A DNA stretch of 64,000 nucleotides from assembly GCA_905182995.1 (NCBI GenBank), contig CAJJDP010000022.1, positions 66,986-130,985 of the forward strand, written 5' to 3'. Below the pieces are notes generated by a model. That model made no database searches and had not been told where the DNA came from. It was given only the letters and a program-made list of their open reading frames with translations. Both the position numbers and the translations under genes were made by a program. The stretch comes from Paramecium octaurelia. Lineage: Eukaryota; Ciliophora; Oligohymenophorea; Peniculida; Parameciidae. Below are positions 38,317 through 49,232 of this stretch, piece after piece. The stretch's first letter is position 1. Each line of letters starts with the position of its first letter.

Positions 38317-38887
38317 ATGGGCTTTTGTATGTTCTTTTTATTAGACTTAATACATACTAAAGGTTTCTATAAAAAATACTTTGTTATTAAAAATTTAGTC
38401 TATTGTTCTTATTTAGGATTTGGAGTTTCTGATTTTTATTATTGAATAATTCTAAAATGGGAGAGTTATAGAGATTTATGAATTTATCCATCCAAATTAG
38501 ATTTTAGTTTTCTTGAAGTTATGTCTGCTGGAACTCTTTTTTTCTCTAAAAGAAGATTCTATGTTTTTTCTAATCGAAAGGGTAATTAAAATCGAAAAGG
38601 TGATATATGGATTTATTAATCCAAATAATTGTCCATTTGAACTTTTGGATTTTAAATAGATTTTCTTATTGCCTCAATTGTATTATAATTTATTTCAGTT
38701 TTGTGTTATTTTGAGAGACTAAGTGAGCTATCCTTATACTTGGAAACAGATTTTTATGAAGTTCGACAAATTTTTCTCGCCTTTTATACAAAATCATCAA
38801 AAATGCTAAATTCATTTGGTTTTGGTTATAAGAATATTTTGCTTTAGTAGTTGTTGTTTAACATTTGATAAAAATAATATAAAATGA
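38317..38887 (+). CDS. hypothetical hydrophobic protein with 19-nt intron
   Basis: About 183 residues if a 19-nt GT...AG intron (about 38397-38415) is removed. It starts MGFCMFFLLDLIHTKG and contains stretches such as FFLIERVIKIEKVIYGFIN and FKQIFLLPQLYYNLFQFC. It is rich in Phe, Leu and Ile but not clearly membrane-spanning; the alternating pattern suggests helical repeats. No family recognised. The alternative is that this is a decayed gene. It ends 18 bases before the converging gene at 38906. Confidence 0.5.
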
Positions 38888-38905
38888 TTTTAGCATAAAT
38901 AATGT

Positions 38906-39433
38906 TCACTTTTTAAAATAATAAAAGGTTTCTGGAGAGACAATTCCTTCCAAGAATCTAGTAATGTACTTTAGATGAGTTAATTTTGTGGATTCTGATC
39001 TCATCTATGAGTGCATTACATAGGAATAAGCATATTTGGAATAGAACTCAAATGATAATTCTGAGAATATTTTTTTGTAGACATCGTCATCCACAGTCCA
39101 AATACGTTTAAATTACTCAAAGTTTTCTAATTTTTAATTTGTAACCCACTTCTTGAAATGAGGGACACTACTTTCTGGAATGTATTGTTTGATTATTTTA
39201 CAGGCTTGTTCATTATTCAAAATAAATCTATTTAGAGCATTACCAAAGTTTCTAAGGAGATTCTTTGTGTCCTCCTTTTTTTAATTTTCCTCTTTTGCCT
39301 TTTCGACCAATTATTGGAAAATGTTCAATGGTAACGTGATGGACTAGTCTTCTATCTTAATTTTCTTATTTATTGCAGGTTCGTCTTGTATTAATTTGTA
39401 AGGTCTAAAATTGGATATCTTATTAATCATCAT
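38906..39433 (-). CDS. hypothetical helical protein, 175 aa
   Basis: Single exon, 175 residues, beginning MMINKISNFRPYKLIQDE. It is mainly helical and charged; the C-terminal half is aromatic-rich (YKKIFSELSFEFYSKYAYS, RFLEGIVSPETFYYFKK). No domain recognised. It is divergent from the long coiled-coil gene, with 81 bases between the two starts, which must hold both promoters. Confidence 0.65.
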
Positions 39434-39514
39434 CGAGTTGAATATCCTTTAACTTAGTTTTTAATTCGATTCTTAATAAATATAATTTATTTACGAATAA
39501 TCATAACAACTTAG

Positions 39515-42500
39515 ATGTAGTAGTAGCAGTAAACATAATCTTAATTTTCTTAAGTTAATTTGCATGTCCGTGCTCATATTGTAAGAATAAGAAAGAGTAA
39601 CAATAACCATCGATCCATGATTGTAATTAAATTGAAAGAGAAAACGAAATGTTGAAAGCTGAAATTGCCAAGTTGTAATCCTTCGCTAACTCTAAAGGTA
39701 ACATATAGGTTAATGTATAACTATAGTCCCTGAATTCCAGCAATTGCTCAGAGACAATTAGTAGATGAAGAAAACCTTAGATCAAATGAATTAATAGATA
39801 AAAGAAGAAGAGGAAGAAATTTAGAGATAAAAATAGGTTATAGACAGATTAAATTTTGATTTAGACAAATCAAAGAGAGATAATGAATAGTTACTTTAAG
39901 CATTGAATGATATCAAACAAAGAGGATTGTCATAGGAACAATCTCTTTTGTAAGACAATCAGAGAATGAAATCTACAATTGATTCGCTGAATAATGATCT
40001 AAGAAGTTTGTAATAAGAAATTTATAGATTAAAATCAATTAACGATAAATCCAGATATATTTAAGATGAATCAAACCGTTATTAATAGGAGAATTAAGCC
40101 AATTTAGCAAGAATCAGATAATTGGAAATGTAGATAAGAGACTTGATGTCTAAGGAAGAAACCTATCAACTCCAAATCACAAGAGCAACTCAAGGAACAA
40201 ATTCAGAAAATTAACTATTGAAGGATCAAATAGCTCAATTGAATTAATAATTGCTAATGATGTAAAAGCAATATTAAAAGCAATTGGATGAAGCAAGATT
40301 GGATCATGATAGAATGATTTCTGAATAAAAAAATACAATAAATGTCTAAATAAAGGATTAATTGTTAAGAGACTAGTAAAAGTGGATGGATGAAAGAGAG
40401 GCTTTGCTTCATGAAATTTAGTTATTAAAATAACAGTTGGCTTAGAATGAATTGCAAGTGACAAGGAAAAGGTAGTTATTGGAAGATGAAGCAAATAAGA
40501 ATTAGCAATTTGTAGTTGAATTGGAATAGGCAAACAATTAACTTTAGAATAAATTGAGAGATCTGTAAATGCAATTACAATAATCTGAGAAAGACAAAAT
40601 GAGAACTGATTAATATGTCAGAAAAATTGATGAATTGCAATTATAAGTTGATTAATTGCAAAGACAATTATATGATTTAACAAATAAATACAATAACTTA
40701 TTGGGCCAATATGAATAGAAGAAGTATTAGATTGAGTAATTGAATGGGCAATTGAATTCCAATCAGGATAATGAGAAGTAAAAGATTATGAACATGGAAA
40801 GATAAATTAGAGAATTATAAGATCAATTGGCAGATATGTAAAGATTAAGATCACAATTGCAATAAATGAATGAAAATTACGCGGCCTTGCAAATTACTTT
40901 CAAGAATTCCTAAAAGTAATTAACAGAAGCAGATGAGTTAAGACAGGAATTAGAGGCATTACTATAAGAATTGGAATATTATAAACAATTAGATATGAAG
41001 AATAAGCAAGACTTAGATAAATATAAATAGCAATTGATAATCATCGAGAACAAACAAAGTTAATAAGCTAATTATGAAGTTGAAAAATTAAGACAACAAA
41101 ATCAATAATTGGTTGATGAATTGAATGATCTAAAGAATAGAAATAAATAATTGGAAGGAAAACTTCAATCATAAATTGTTATTTTGAATCAAGCTTAAAA
41201 TGATTTGTAAGCGCATCAAGCATTGACTGAAAAATAATAATATGCTTTGAATGAGAGTAATCAATTAAGAGTGAAGATCAAAGAACTATTGGATTAAATT
41301 CAATATTTAGAAATGGAATTAAACAAAAGGGATCAGATTATTTAAGAATTACAAATTAATTTAGATTAATTTGGTAAATAAAGAGATTCATTTATCCTAA
41401 TTGAAAAGGAGAAAAAGGATTTTGAATATCGCATAATTCAATTAGAGAAATAATTAGCAGAATTAACAATGTATAAAACACAATTTTTGGATCTATAAAG
41501 CAAATATAACAATTTTGGTTAAGAATATGAAAGTTTAAGAAAGGACTATGAAATATTAAGGTATAAATATGATGAAATTAACACTTAGTTTATTTAATCT
41601 AAAAAGTAGATTAATATCTAAACTAATAGTGAATTGGAAGCATTGAAATCAGAGATGCAAACCTGGATTATTAAATGTAAAACATATGAAAGTGAGATCA
41701 CCTTTTTAAGATCTACTATCACTGATTATAAGGACATAGAGTAGGAATCAGATATGTTAAAATAGGATTTAGAAACATGGTAAATTAAGTTTGCTGATGC
41801 AGATAGAGAAAGGATTCAATTAAGATAAAATATTTAAGAGTATGAGAAATTCAGATTCAGAATCACTGAACTTGAAAGAGAGATTTCAAATTCAAGGCTA
41901 AAAATTGAAAATGCTGAAAAGGAAAGAGACAATCTAAGATAACAATTAATAGTTTTCTAATAATAAAGAGTTTAGTTTGATCAGCTCAGGAAGGAGTTTG
42001 ATTCTCTAGGGTTCAAATTATAAGAATTAGAAAGGGAAAACCTGTAATTGCGTAATGAAATTGAGGGTTAACGATAATAATTGATTTCATTTTAGTAATT
42101 GAAATAATAAATAATATTTATTGAACAAGAGAAATCTTAACTATTATATAAAATTGAAGAAAGTGAAAAGGAAAAAAACTAATTAAGAATGCAGTATTAG
42201 AGTAGTCAAAGCAATTTTAGTGGTTATAAAATGTAAATGGATCAATTGAATTCTCAAATTAGTCAATATTAATCATAAGAGCTAGTAATGAAGAGAGAAA
42301 TTGAAATGTTGATTAAGTAAATTGATGTTTTTAAGAAAGATCAATTCAACTTGTAGTAGTAAATATAGGAAAGTTAATTTAAATATTCTGAAATTATGAG
42401 AGAGTATGAAAATTTGTTAAACAAACAAAAAAGCATAGATGTGGATGCATTGATGTATGAAATATATGAATTAAAGAAACAACTGGCTTCAAAAGACAAA

Positions 42501-43091
42501 CAGTATGAGTATGAGAGACAAGAAATCAATGAATAAAAGTATTAGTTGGAAAAGAATGTAAAAATAAGAGTAGAACAAGAAATTAGAGTTTTAAATGAGA
42601 AATTTAATAGTGAATTGAACGAATTAAGAAGGTAGATCCAAATTGAAAGACAAGATAAACTAAAGATGGAATCTGAAATGAAGAGTAGGTATGAATAAGT
42701 TCTCACAAAAGATTAATAAATTGAATTGTTGAAAAAAGAGCAATATCAAATGAGAGTGTAATTGGAGTAAAGATTTAATGAATAGAAGTTATAATTTGAA
42801 TAGGAGATCAGAATGAGATTAGAAAAGGAGTTGAGGATATCAATTGAATAAGAGATAAGATACTAGATTGAAAATGACTACAACTTTGAATCAAATATTT
42901 AAGACTATATCCTTTAGATTGATAAATGGAAATCTGTTTGCCAGATGCGAGATGAGGAGATATCTCATTTGAAAGGTTTGCAGTAAGCCTTTAAGGAGAA
43001 ATTGAATTAATACACATCTGAAATTGAATCTCTGAAGACGTAATTAATGTTAGTGTAGGGAGATAGACGAACAGTATATTAAATAAAATGA
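39515..43091 (+). CDS. giant coiled-coil protein with N-terminal Cys motif
   Basis: About 1174 residues with two 26-nt introns (39530-39555 and about 39717-39742). The N-terminus is MQQQHQFACPCSYCKNKKEQ: C-x-C-x-x-C followed by H-x-C a little later, which could bind zinc or be acylated. The remaining ~1130 residues are continuous coiled coil with heptads rich in Leu, Gln, Glu and Lys (QMQIRDLMSKEETYQLQ, LQLQVDQLQRQLYDL). It resembles centrosomal, rootlet or golgin-type proteins in form only; no specific homologue can be named. The first intron was placed to join the ATG with the Cys motif. Confidence 0.82.
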
Positions 43092-43177
43092 TTTCATACA
43101 AATAATTTATGAAGAAAATATTAGTAAGAATTTTAATATCCTAATTGTATATATATAAATATTTAAATATAATTAAA

Positions 43178-44933
43178 ATGATTGAGATTAAAGAAAAGGG
43201 AGTAACAAGTTTGGAATTAAGCAAGTATTTGATAAAGCGTTTAAATTTTCATGATTGGAAAACTATTAGCAGGTTTGAATTATTCGGATATATTGAAAAA
43301 TATTGATTATATACTTTATACTATAACATGTCAGGCGATTGTTTATAATAGGTAAAAACTCTCAACTTACGATTGGAAACATCTGAATACTCATGAGAAA
43401 GAGCTGCGAGTAGTTTGGTCTCCGAGTCAACCACCATCACCATCGAAAGCGATGTGTGAATTTTCCTCTGGTGATTCTAGTCCTTGTGATGATGATCAAT
43501 ATTAAGCTAAAATAGAATTCATAGGTACAAAATTATCGATTCGTGAAATATGCAATTCTGTTCTCAATTCTAATTGCTATGAAATTCGGATTTTTGAACC
43601 TACAAAAACAGGAAAATATGAAAAGTTTATCTTTTTTATATCTACCTAGAATCCCACAGGAATGGTAAAATCAAAGAGACATCATACTTTTTAATTATGA
43701 TCCAACCCTTGAAGTTTGTTAAGATAAACATTCCATAAAGAAGTATTTAAAAGAAAAGTAAGTTTATATAATTAAATATAATTATTAAATAGATTCAAAG
43801 AGTACCTATTTATCACAATTGAAGAAGTTCAAAAGATTTATTTGGCAGGAGAATAAGCATACATCATAAAAATAAATGAAGATAAATCCGCTCAATTCTT
43901 TTATTACAATATGAGTAAGAATCAACCAAAACACAAGAAATACATTGGGGAGAATTTTTAAGTATGTTTTAGGATTTTATCATTAAGGTGGGGATATTAC
44001 GAAAGATCAGAGACATATAAGTTTCATACAGAGTGATAATGAGATTCTTACCGAATTATTTCGTCAAGGAAAAAGTAGAGAGCATTATCTACGAAAGAAG
44101 ATATGAGAAATATTAGATTGACTTTAGATAATTGAGAGTAGAAGAGTTATTTGAATGTAATATTTAAAATCTATTTTTAGTTGAAGGATGCAAATATGGA
44201 ATTATTTACTGTGATGATTTGAAATCTTCATAATAGATTGTTGATCTGCTGAATAAGTAACATTAAAACATTATAGATAAATAGGTATTTCTTTGAGAGA
44301 AAAATCTCTTAGCCAGAAATAATTGCAATCAATGAAGAGGGAAAAAGCATATCTTCAGTATCTAATCGATAAGAATATTAAAATTTCTTTTAAATGAGTT
44401 ATGATACGTAGAAAGTGATGAGATAAATATTGCAATAAGAAATTGATAAGGAAATCTAAGAGAAATAAGAGAGAATAGAAAAATAGGAAAGATTAGAAAA
44501 ATTGGAAAGACAGGAAAAATACGAAAAGGAGAAGTAAGAAAAAGAGAAAGAGAAAGAAAAATAACATAGTGAAAAAAGTATCTTTAATAATAACGAAAGA
44601 AAAATACAATTAAGATATTATAATTAGCACTGTAGAACTTAATAGTAGTAAATAGTTTGAACGATAAGACAAATAAAATGAAAAAACAAATCATAGTCAT
44701 CATTATTACAATAATAAATGTAATAAGTTTGCTTTTAATCTTGTAGATGATAGTAGAAATAACATGAGGAGGTCTAGATCATAATCAAGGAGAAGGAGAC
44801 ACAGTTCAAGTGAAAGTTCTAAGTTAAAATATATAATTAATTATATAACAGAAAATATTATGAAAGAAAGCATAGGTCGAATCGATATGAGACAAAAAGA
44901 AAATCGGGATGGGATAGCAAAACAAGAAAATGA
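43178..44933 (+). CDS. RS-domain (splicing factor-like) protein
   Basis: About 506 residues assembled from nine exons with introns of 24 to 37 nt, the most intron-rich gene here. The N-terminal 380 residues have no recognised domain (segments: LNYSDILKNIDYILYT, NCYEIRIFEPTKTGKYEK, LFITIEEVQKIYLAGEQAY). Then comes a highly charged Lys/Glu/Gln helix (EKQERIEKQERLEKLERQEK) and a C-terminal RS-type tail, RRSRSQSRRRRHSSSESS, ending KSGWDSKTRK. RS tails mediate contacts among pre-mRNA splicing factors, so a nuclear role is likely. An intron near 44580 is uncertain. No RRM consensus was found. Confidence 0.62.
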
Positions 44934-45064
44934 ATAAATTTTACTGTAATTTTAAAACAACAAAACAAAAACTCAAAGGCATTTCAATAGAAAAATTATA
45001 TTTAATAACTAAAAAGCTAAAATTTGAATCAAAACTCAAACACAATTTAGGCTTCCTCTAAATA

Positions 45065-45402
45065 TCAAACATATAAAAATAAGCTAAGAAAAACAGCTTA
45101 TGTTGAATCAAAGAGAATAACAGTGACATATCTATTCAGATCTACACTGGAAATATTTCTAGATTGAGCAGTTTGTATATATTGTTATCCAATATAGTAT
45201 TCATAATTATTAATGTATCTTCAGTCGAATAATTTAAAATAACGACAAACAAGCTAAATAAAGAGTGATTCCTATAGTTTATCTTAATAAATGAATATAA
45301 CTATTTTAATTGTTTATTGAACTTAGTTTTCTATTAATTTGATTCACTATTTGATTCACCATTGGTTTTATGATTATTATGGGTTATTATTACTGATTGC
45401 AT
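45065..45402 (-). CDS. possible small hypothetical protein, 101 aa
   Basis: 101 residues if a 32-nt intron (about 45220-45251) is removed. It starts MQSVIITHNNHKTNGESN and ends in a hydrophobic segment FDSTQAVFLSLFLYV. Exon lengths add up to a multiple of three. No domain recognised. The 3' end is 132 bases from the RS-domain gene, which converges on it. It could also be part of the non-coding spacer. Confidence 0.4.
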
Positions 45403-45478
45403 GTAAATAAGTTTCGAAATAAATATTTATTTGTTTGAATATTTAAATTAATTATAGTTCACAAGATAAACATATTTT

Positions 45479-46530
45479 TCATGCATTACTATCTGAATCC
45501 CATTTAATTCTTTTACCCTAATACCATTCGCCAGCCTTTTCAATTTCTCCATTTATATAAACACCTTTGCCATGCTATTTACCATTTTCCCATTCTCCTT
45601 CATACTTTCTACCATCACTCCATTAATATATTCCATAACCATGTTTTTGATCGTTAAAATAATGGCCTTCATATTTTCTTCCATCTGGCCACAAATAAAT
45701 ACCTCTTCCATGCATATTATTATTTTAAAATTCTCCTTCATATCTTCTACCATCTGGCCATTAAAGAATTCCTCTACCATGTATTTTATTTTTATACCAA
45801 TCTCCATCGTAAACTTATCCATCTGCCCACTTATACCTCCCTTTTCCATGCTTCAATCCTTTTTAAAAAAACCCTTAATACTACGATCCATCAGACCAAG
45901 TTTCTACGCCATAACCATGTTGCTAATCACAAAACCATTGTCCTTCATACTTTGGGCCATTAAAATGCTGATAAACTCCATAGCCATTAGCTGTATCATT
46001 TTCCCATTCTCCATCAAAAACATCCCCATTTGCATGCTGAAATTTGCCTTTTCCATGAGCCTTATTGTATTTCCACATGCCCTCATATTTTGCTCCATCA
46101 GGCCAAATTTATAATCCATAACCATCTCTTGCCTTACCTTTCCATTGTCCCGTATATATAGCTCCTCCTTTAAATCTTATAAGACATCTTTATACTTATG
46201 AGGTCCTCTATCTTCCTGCGGAAATTCATCCTGATTCAAAGTAACTCCAGACGAAAAGAAAAACTCGTTAGCATCCACTCTAGAATTGTAACTATTCAAA
46301 GTTTCGCGTTTCTTGAGTCTCATTTATTTCAACTTTTTACGAATTATATATCCTCTCCAATACGATTAAATAACGATAGCTTTTTTTATTTTTTTTTGAT
46401 GTACAGAGGAAGAATCAGAAGTTGCTAAAGTCACATTATCCTACTATCAAATTAAATTGATATTGCTTACAGTTTTAAGTACCTCATTTTTAGTGTTGAC
46501 GCATCTGCAATTAGTACATTGTGATCCCAT
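45479..46530 (-). CDS. IQ-motif and MORN-repeat protein, N-terminally acylated?
   Basis: 334 residues with introns of 27 and 20 nt. It begins [14 protein letters not shown]: Gly2 with nearby Cys fits N-myristoylation plus palmitoylation. An IQ motif follows ([15 protein letters not shown]), a calmodulin-binding site. From about residue 105 there are about nine MORN repeats of 23 residues, for example [20 protein letters not shown] and [20 protein letters not shown], each with G-x-x-x-Y-x-G-x-W/F. MORN proteins sit at membranes and cytoskeletal cortex. The repeats end near [17 protein letters not shown]. It probably links calcium/calmodulin to a cortical membrane site. Confidence 0.93.
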
Positions 46531-46749
46531 CAAGATTAGAATATTCAAAAAAATATAATAAAATATGTGATAATAAATAATTTTTAATTCCAATTTTATT
46601 ATATCCATCAAATTCATTAGATGAAATCATAAAACCTCTACATTCTAATCCCTATATTAATTATTTAAGTTCTTTTAAATTTTCAATAACCATTCTTTTT
46701 GAATTATTTCCAGTAAACTTGTAAACATATCAGAAATCCTTTAATAGAT

Positions 46750-47418
46750 TCAAGAATTCAAAATATTTTTTAGCAATTAATCAATCATCTAATTTAAGAT
46801 TTAATTATCATGTTCTTTGATCCAAATTCCATAATTCTAAGCAGTTGGCCAAATTTAAAAAACATAAATACATTATTCCTTAACATTAATTACATTAGAA
46901 CCAAGCCCATTTAATCTCACTATACAAATATTTATGATTTCTGACTCCTGATATCAAATAAAACATCTATGAATTTTGATTATTACTGAAAATTTATATC
47001 TTTGTAACAAAATTATCCAAGAATTCATTAGCATTTGTATATCTTAATGTATAAATTTAATAATTATAATCCGATTGTTGATTCTTATATATGTCGACTT
47101 TTTGAAGAACATGACAATGAAGTCTTATATTTTTGAACCTTATTGTTATATTTCCATTATTATTTATATAAATCATATCTTATTATTAATTCAATTAACT
47201 GAGTTTCTTCTTTGCAATTTATCAAAATTAGGAAGAATGAGGTCCTATGTTTCTGTAGAATTTAAGTACAATACAAAAATTTAATGTTTCTCTTATAAAG
47301 AATAGAACTAAAACAATCACATGCAATTTTGGTTAATTTAGTGTGTTTTTCGAGTTATTAGTTGCCTTTTTTGGAATGTTTAAAACTTAACAAATTTGTT
47401 AATGATTTTTGTTATCAT
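46750..47418 (-). CDS. uncertain gene, possibly divergent eIF4E-like
   Basis: A 180-residue product results if four introns (26, 29, 32 and 39 nt) are removed; the exon lengths sum correctly but the model is the least certain here. It starts MITKIINKFATNNSKNTLNQ. The C-terminal part, NSWIILLQRYKFSESEIINI then GSNVINVKEQCIYVFQIWP, has the spacing W-x-x-LL ... G-x-x-V/I-x-V-K ... IW seen in the second half of eIF4E, but the cap-binding tryptophans of the first half are not evident. It may be a decayed copy. Its start is 23 bases from the start of the DD-carboxypeptidase gene, unusually close. Confidence 0.33.
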
Positions 47419-47441
47419 AAATTAAATATATTTATATTCAA

Positions 47442-48378
47442 ATGAGATCTCATCATCTTAGATAAAAACCTAAATCGGAGGAAGAGCGTTTTGCATAAAG
47501 AATATAACAAGTGAAAAATACATATTTAATTGGAGCAGATGAAAAAAACTTGGCACCTAGAATAACAGCAAAATCATGGATTATTGTAGATTCATAATCT
47601 GGCGATGTTTTATATTCCTTCAATGAGAATCAAAAAAGGGAAATTGCATCAATCACTAAAATCATGACATTTTATGTTGTACTTAACATGTGTCGCACTA
47701 TGAATGTGCAGACTAATAATACATACGCTGAAGTCAGTTTTTAAGCCAGCTCAGTGGGTGGCACTACTGCAGATCTACTCAAAGGAGATGTTGTTTCTAT
47801 CGAAGATTTATTTTATGGTTTGATGTTACCATCAGGAAATGATGCTGCAATGGCATTAGCTGAAAATTTTGGCATATATGCTATGTATTAAAATAAAATT
47901 AAAGGAAAGAATCCTTTGATTTATTTTATTCAAGAAATGAATAACAAGGCTAGAGAGTTGCGAATGTCTCAAACCACTTATGCGAATCCTCATGGTTTAA
48001 ATAATAAAAATAATGTTTCATCTGCTTATGACGTGTCTAAGCTGTGTAATCAATTATTAAAGGATGAATTCTTTCGTAAAGTTGTAAATACTAAAATCCA
48101 TTTCTCTACAATTTAAGATGAAGAAGGTATTACACTAAATAGATTTATAATAAGGATTTACTAGAGATGTTATATGGGAAAACACAAATAAATTATTGTA
48201 TTAAGGGTTCAAAGGAATCAAAACTGGGAATACATCTGTTGCTGGTCCTTGTTTAGCTAGTTACTATTAAACTGCTAACAGATCTTTTACAATTGTAATT
48301 TTAGGATGCAGAAACTAAGAAGATAGATGGTCAGAAACTATGTAACTATTGCAATGGTGTTTATCACAAATTTAATGA
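47442..48378 (+). CDS. D-alanyl-D-alanine carboxypeptidase family (peptidase S11) protein
   Basis: 302 residues with one 28-nt intron (about 48127-48154). All three penicillin-binding motifs are present in order: SITK (S-x-x-K) in REIASITKIMTFYVVL, SGN (S-x-N) in MLPSGNDAAMALAE, and KTG in FKGIKTGNTSVAGPCLA. Further family landmarks are NPHGL and VIWENTNKLL. In bacteria these enzymes trim the peptidoglycan stem peptide. Ciliates have no peptidoglycan of their own, so the substrate here may be bacterial wall fragments from food, or another amide. There is no obvious signal peptide (MRSHHLRQKPKSEEERF). The family's scattered presence in eukaryotes suggests old transfer from bacteria, but codon use and the intron are native. 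Confidence 0.9.
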
Positions 48379-48414
48379 TTTTTCTATATAACTTAATATA
48401 AATATAGAATAATT

Positions 48415-49118
48415 TCAATTTTCAATTGAATGTGAAAGTCTTGATTGCTTCGATCTAATACTAAGTATATCATTTTGCAAAATTTTACTTTCAAATTGTA
48501 AAATATCTATATACTTATCTGTTTTTGATTGTTCTTTAATTTTTTGAGAACAACCAATAAGATTATCAATTTATACTAAATTTGACTATCTATCAATCTT
48601 CTCACCTATTGCATTGGATAACTAGTCCAGCTTAGCTTATAATTTACTGTAATAAAGGCCTTATTCCTCATTCATTATTTTTGAGTACTTTGAAGAGTAT
48701 TGCTTAATTTCGTTTTATTACTCAAAATAGTCCGACTTCCTAAAAGTGCTGAGTTCTTATAATTGATAAAGTTATGATTATTAGGATTTAGAAGCACTGT
48801 GATATAAAGAGGGTTTTGGAATTTTAACAGTTTGCCCTTTTCCCTTAATAATAGTATTTTGTAATTATTATATATCTGAATTCCTCTTAGGTGTTAATCC
48901 TATATCTATTGATTATGATATGTTTTACTGCAAATAGTCGATTTAAGTTTTAAGCGTGTCAGATTATTAGTGACAGATTGTTTGAGGAGACCAACTGGAT
49001 CATGGGATTTTTATAAAGGGGTCATAATTCTATCCTTGTTTTTATGAGGGGAATTCTTAATTTTAGAAGAAATCTACCTTCTAAATTCCATAAAGGAGGA
49101 GGATAGATCGTAACTCAT
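48415..49118 (-). CDS. hypothetical coiled-coil protein, 224 aa
   Basis: 224 residues after one 29-nt intron (about 48891-48919). It starts MSYDLSSSFMEFRRQISSK. It is basic and Ser-rich at the N-terminus and ends with a helical, coiled-coil half (AKLDQLSNAIGEKIDRQSN, DILQFESKILQNDILSIR). No domain recognised. It converges with the carboxypeptidase gene, 36 bases between stops, and is divergent from the renin receptor-like gene (114 bases between starts). Confidence 0.72.
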
Positions 49119-49232
49119 AAGGGATTGCAAATAATATTTATTAAATTATATGAATTAGAAATAAGAATCAAAAATTTCACACTCATATGTTATATTAAAA
49201 GCAATCATTCATAAATTTTATTAAATAATAAT

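Noticed and set aside
45572..46114. 180-codon plus-strand open frame
   Set aside because: It is the antisense shadow of the MORN repeats; repeat periodicity keeps stops out of the opposite strand.
46531..46966. Minus-strand reading with three TGA at positions where Trp would fit, suggesting TGA reassignment
   Set aside because: The recognised genes of the window all end at TGA, the same stretch has another open frame, and the number of TGA is what chance predicts.
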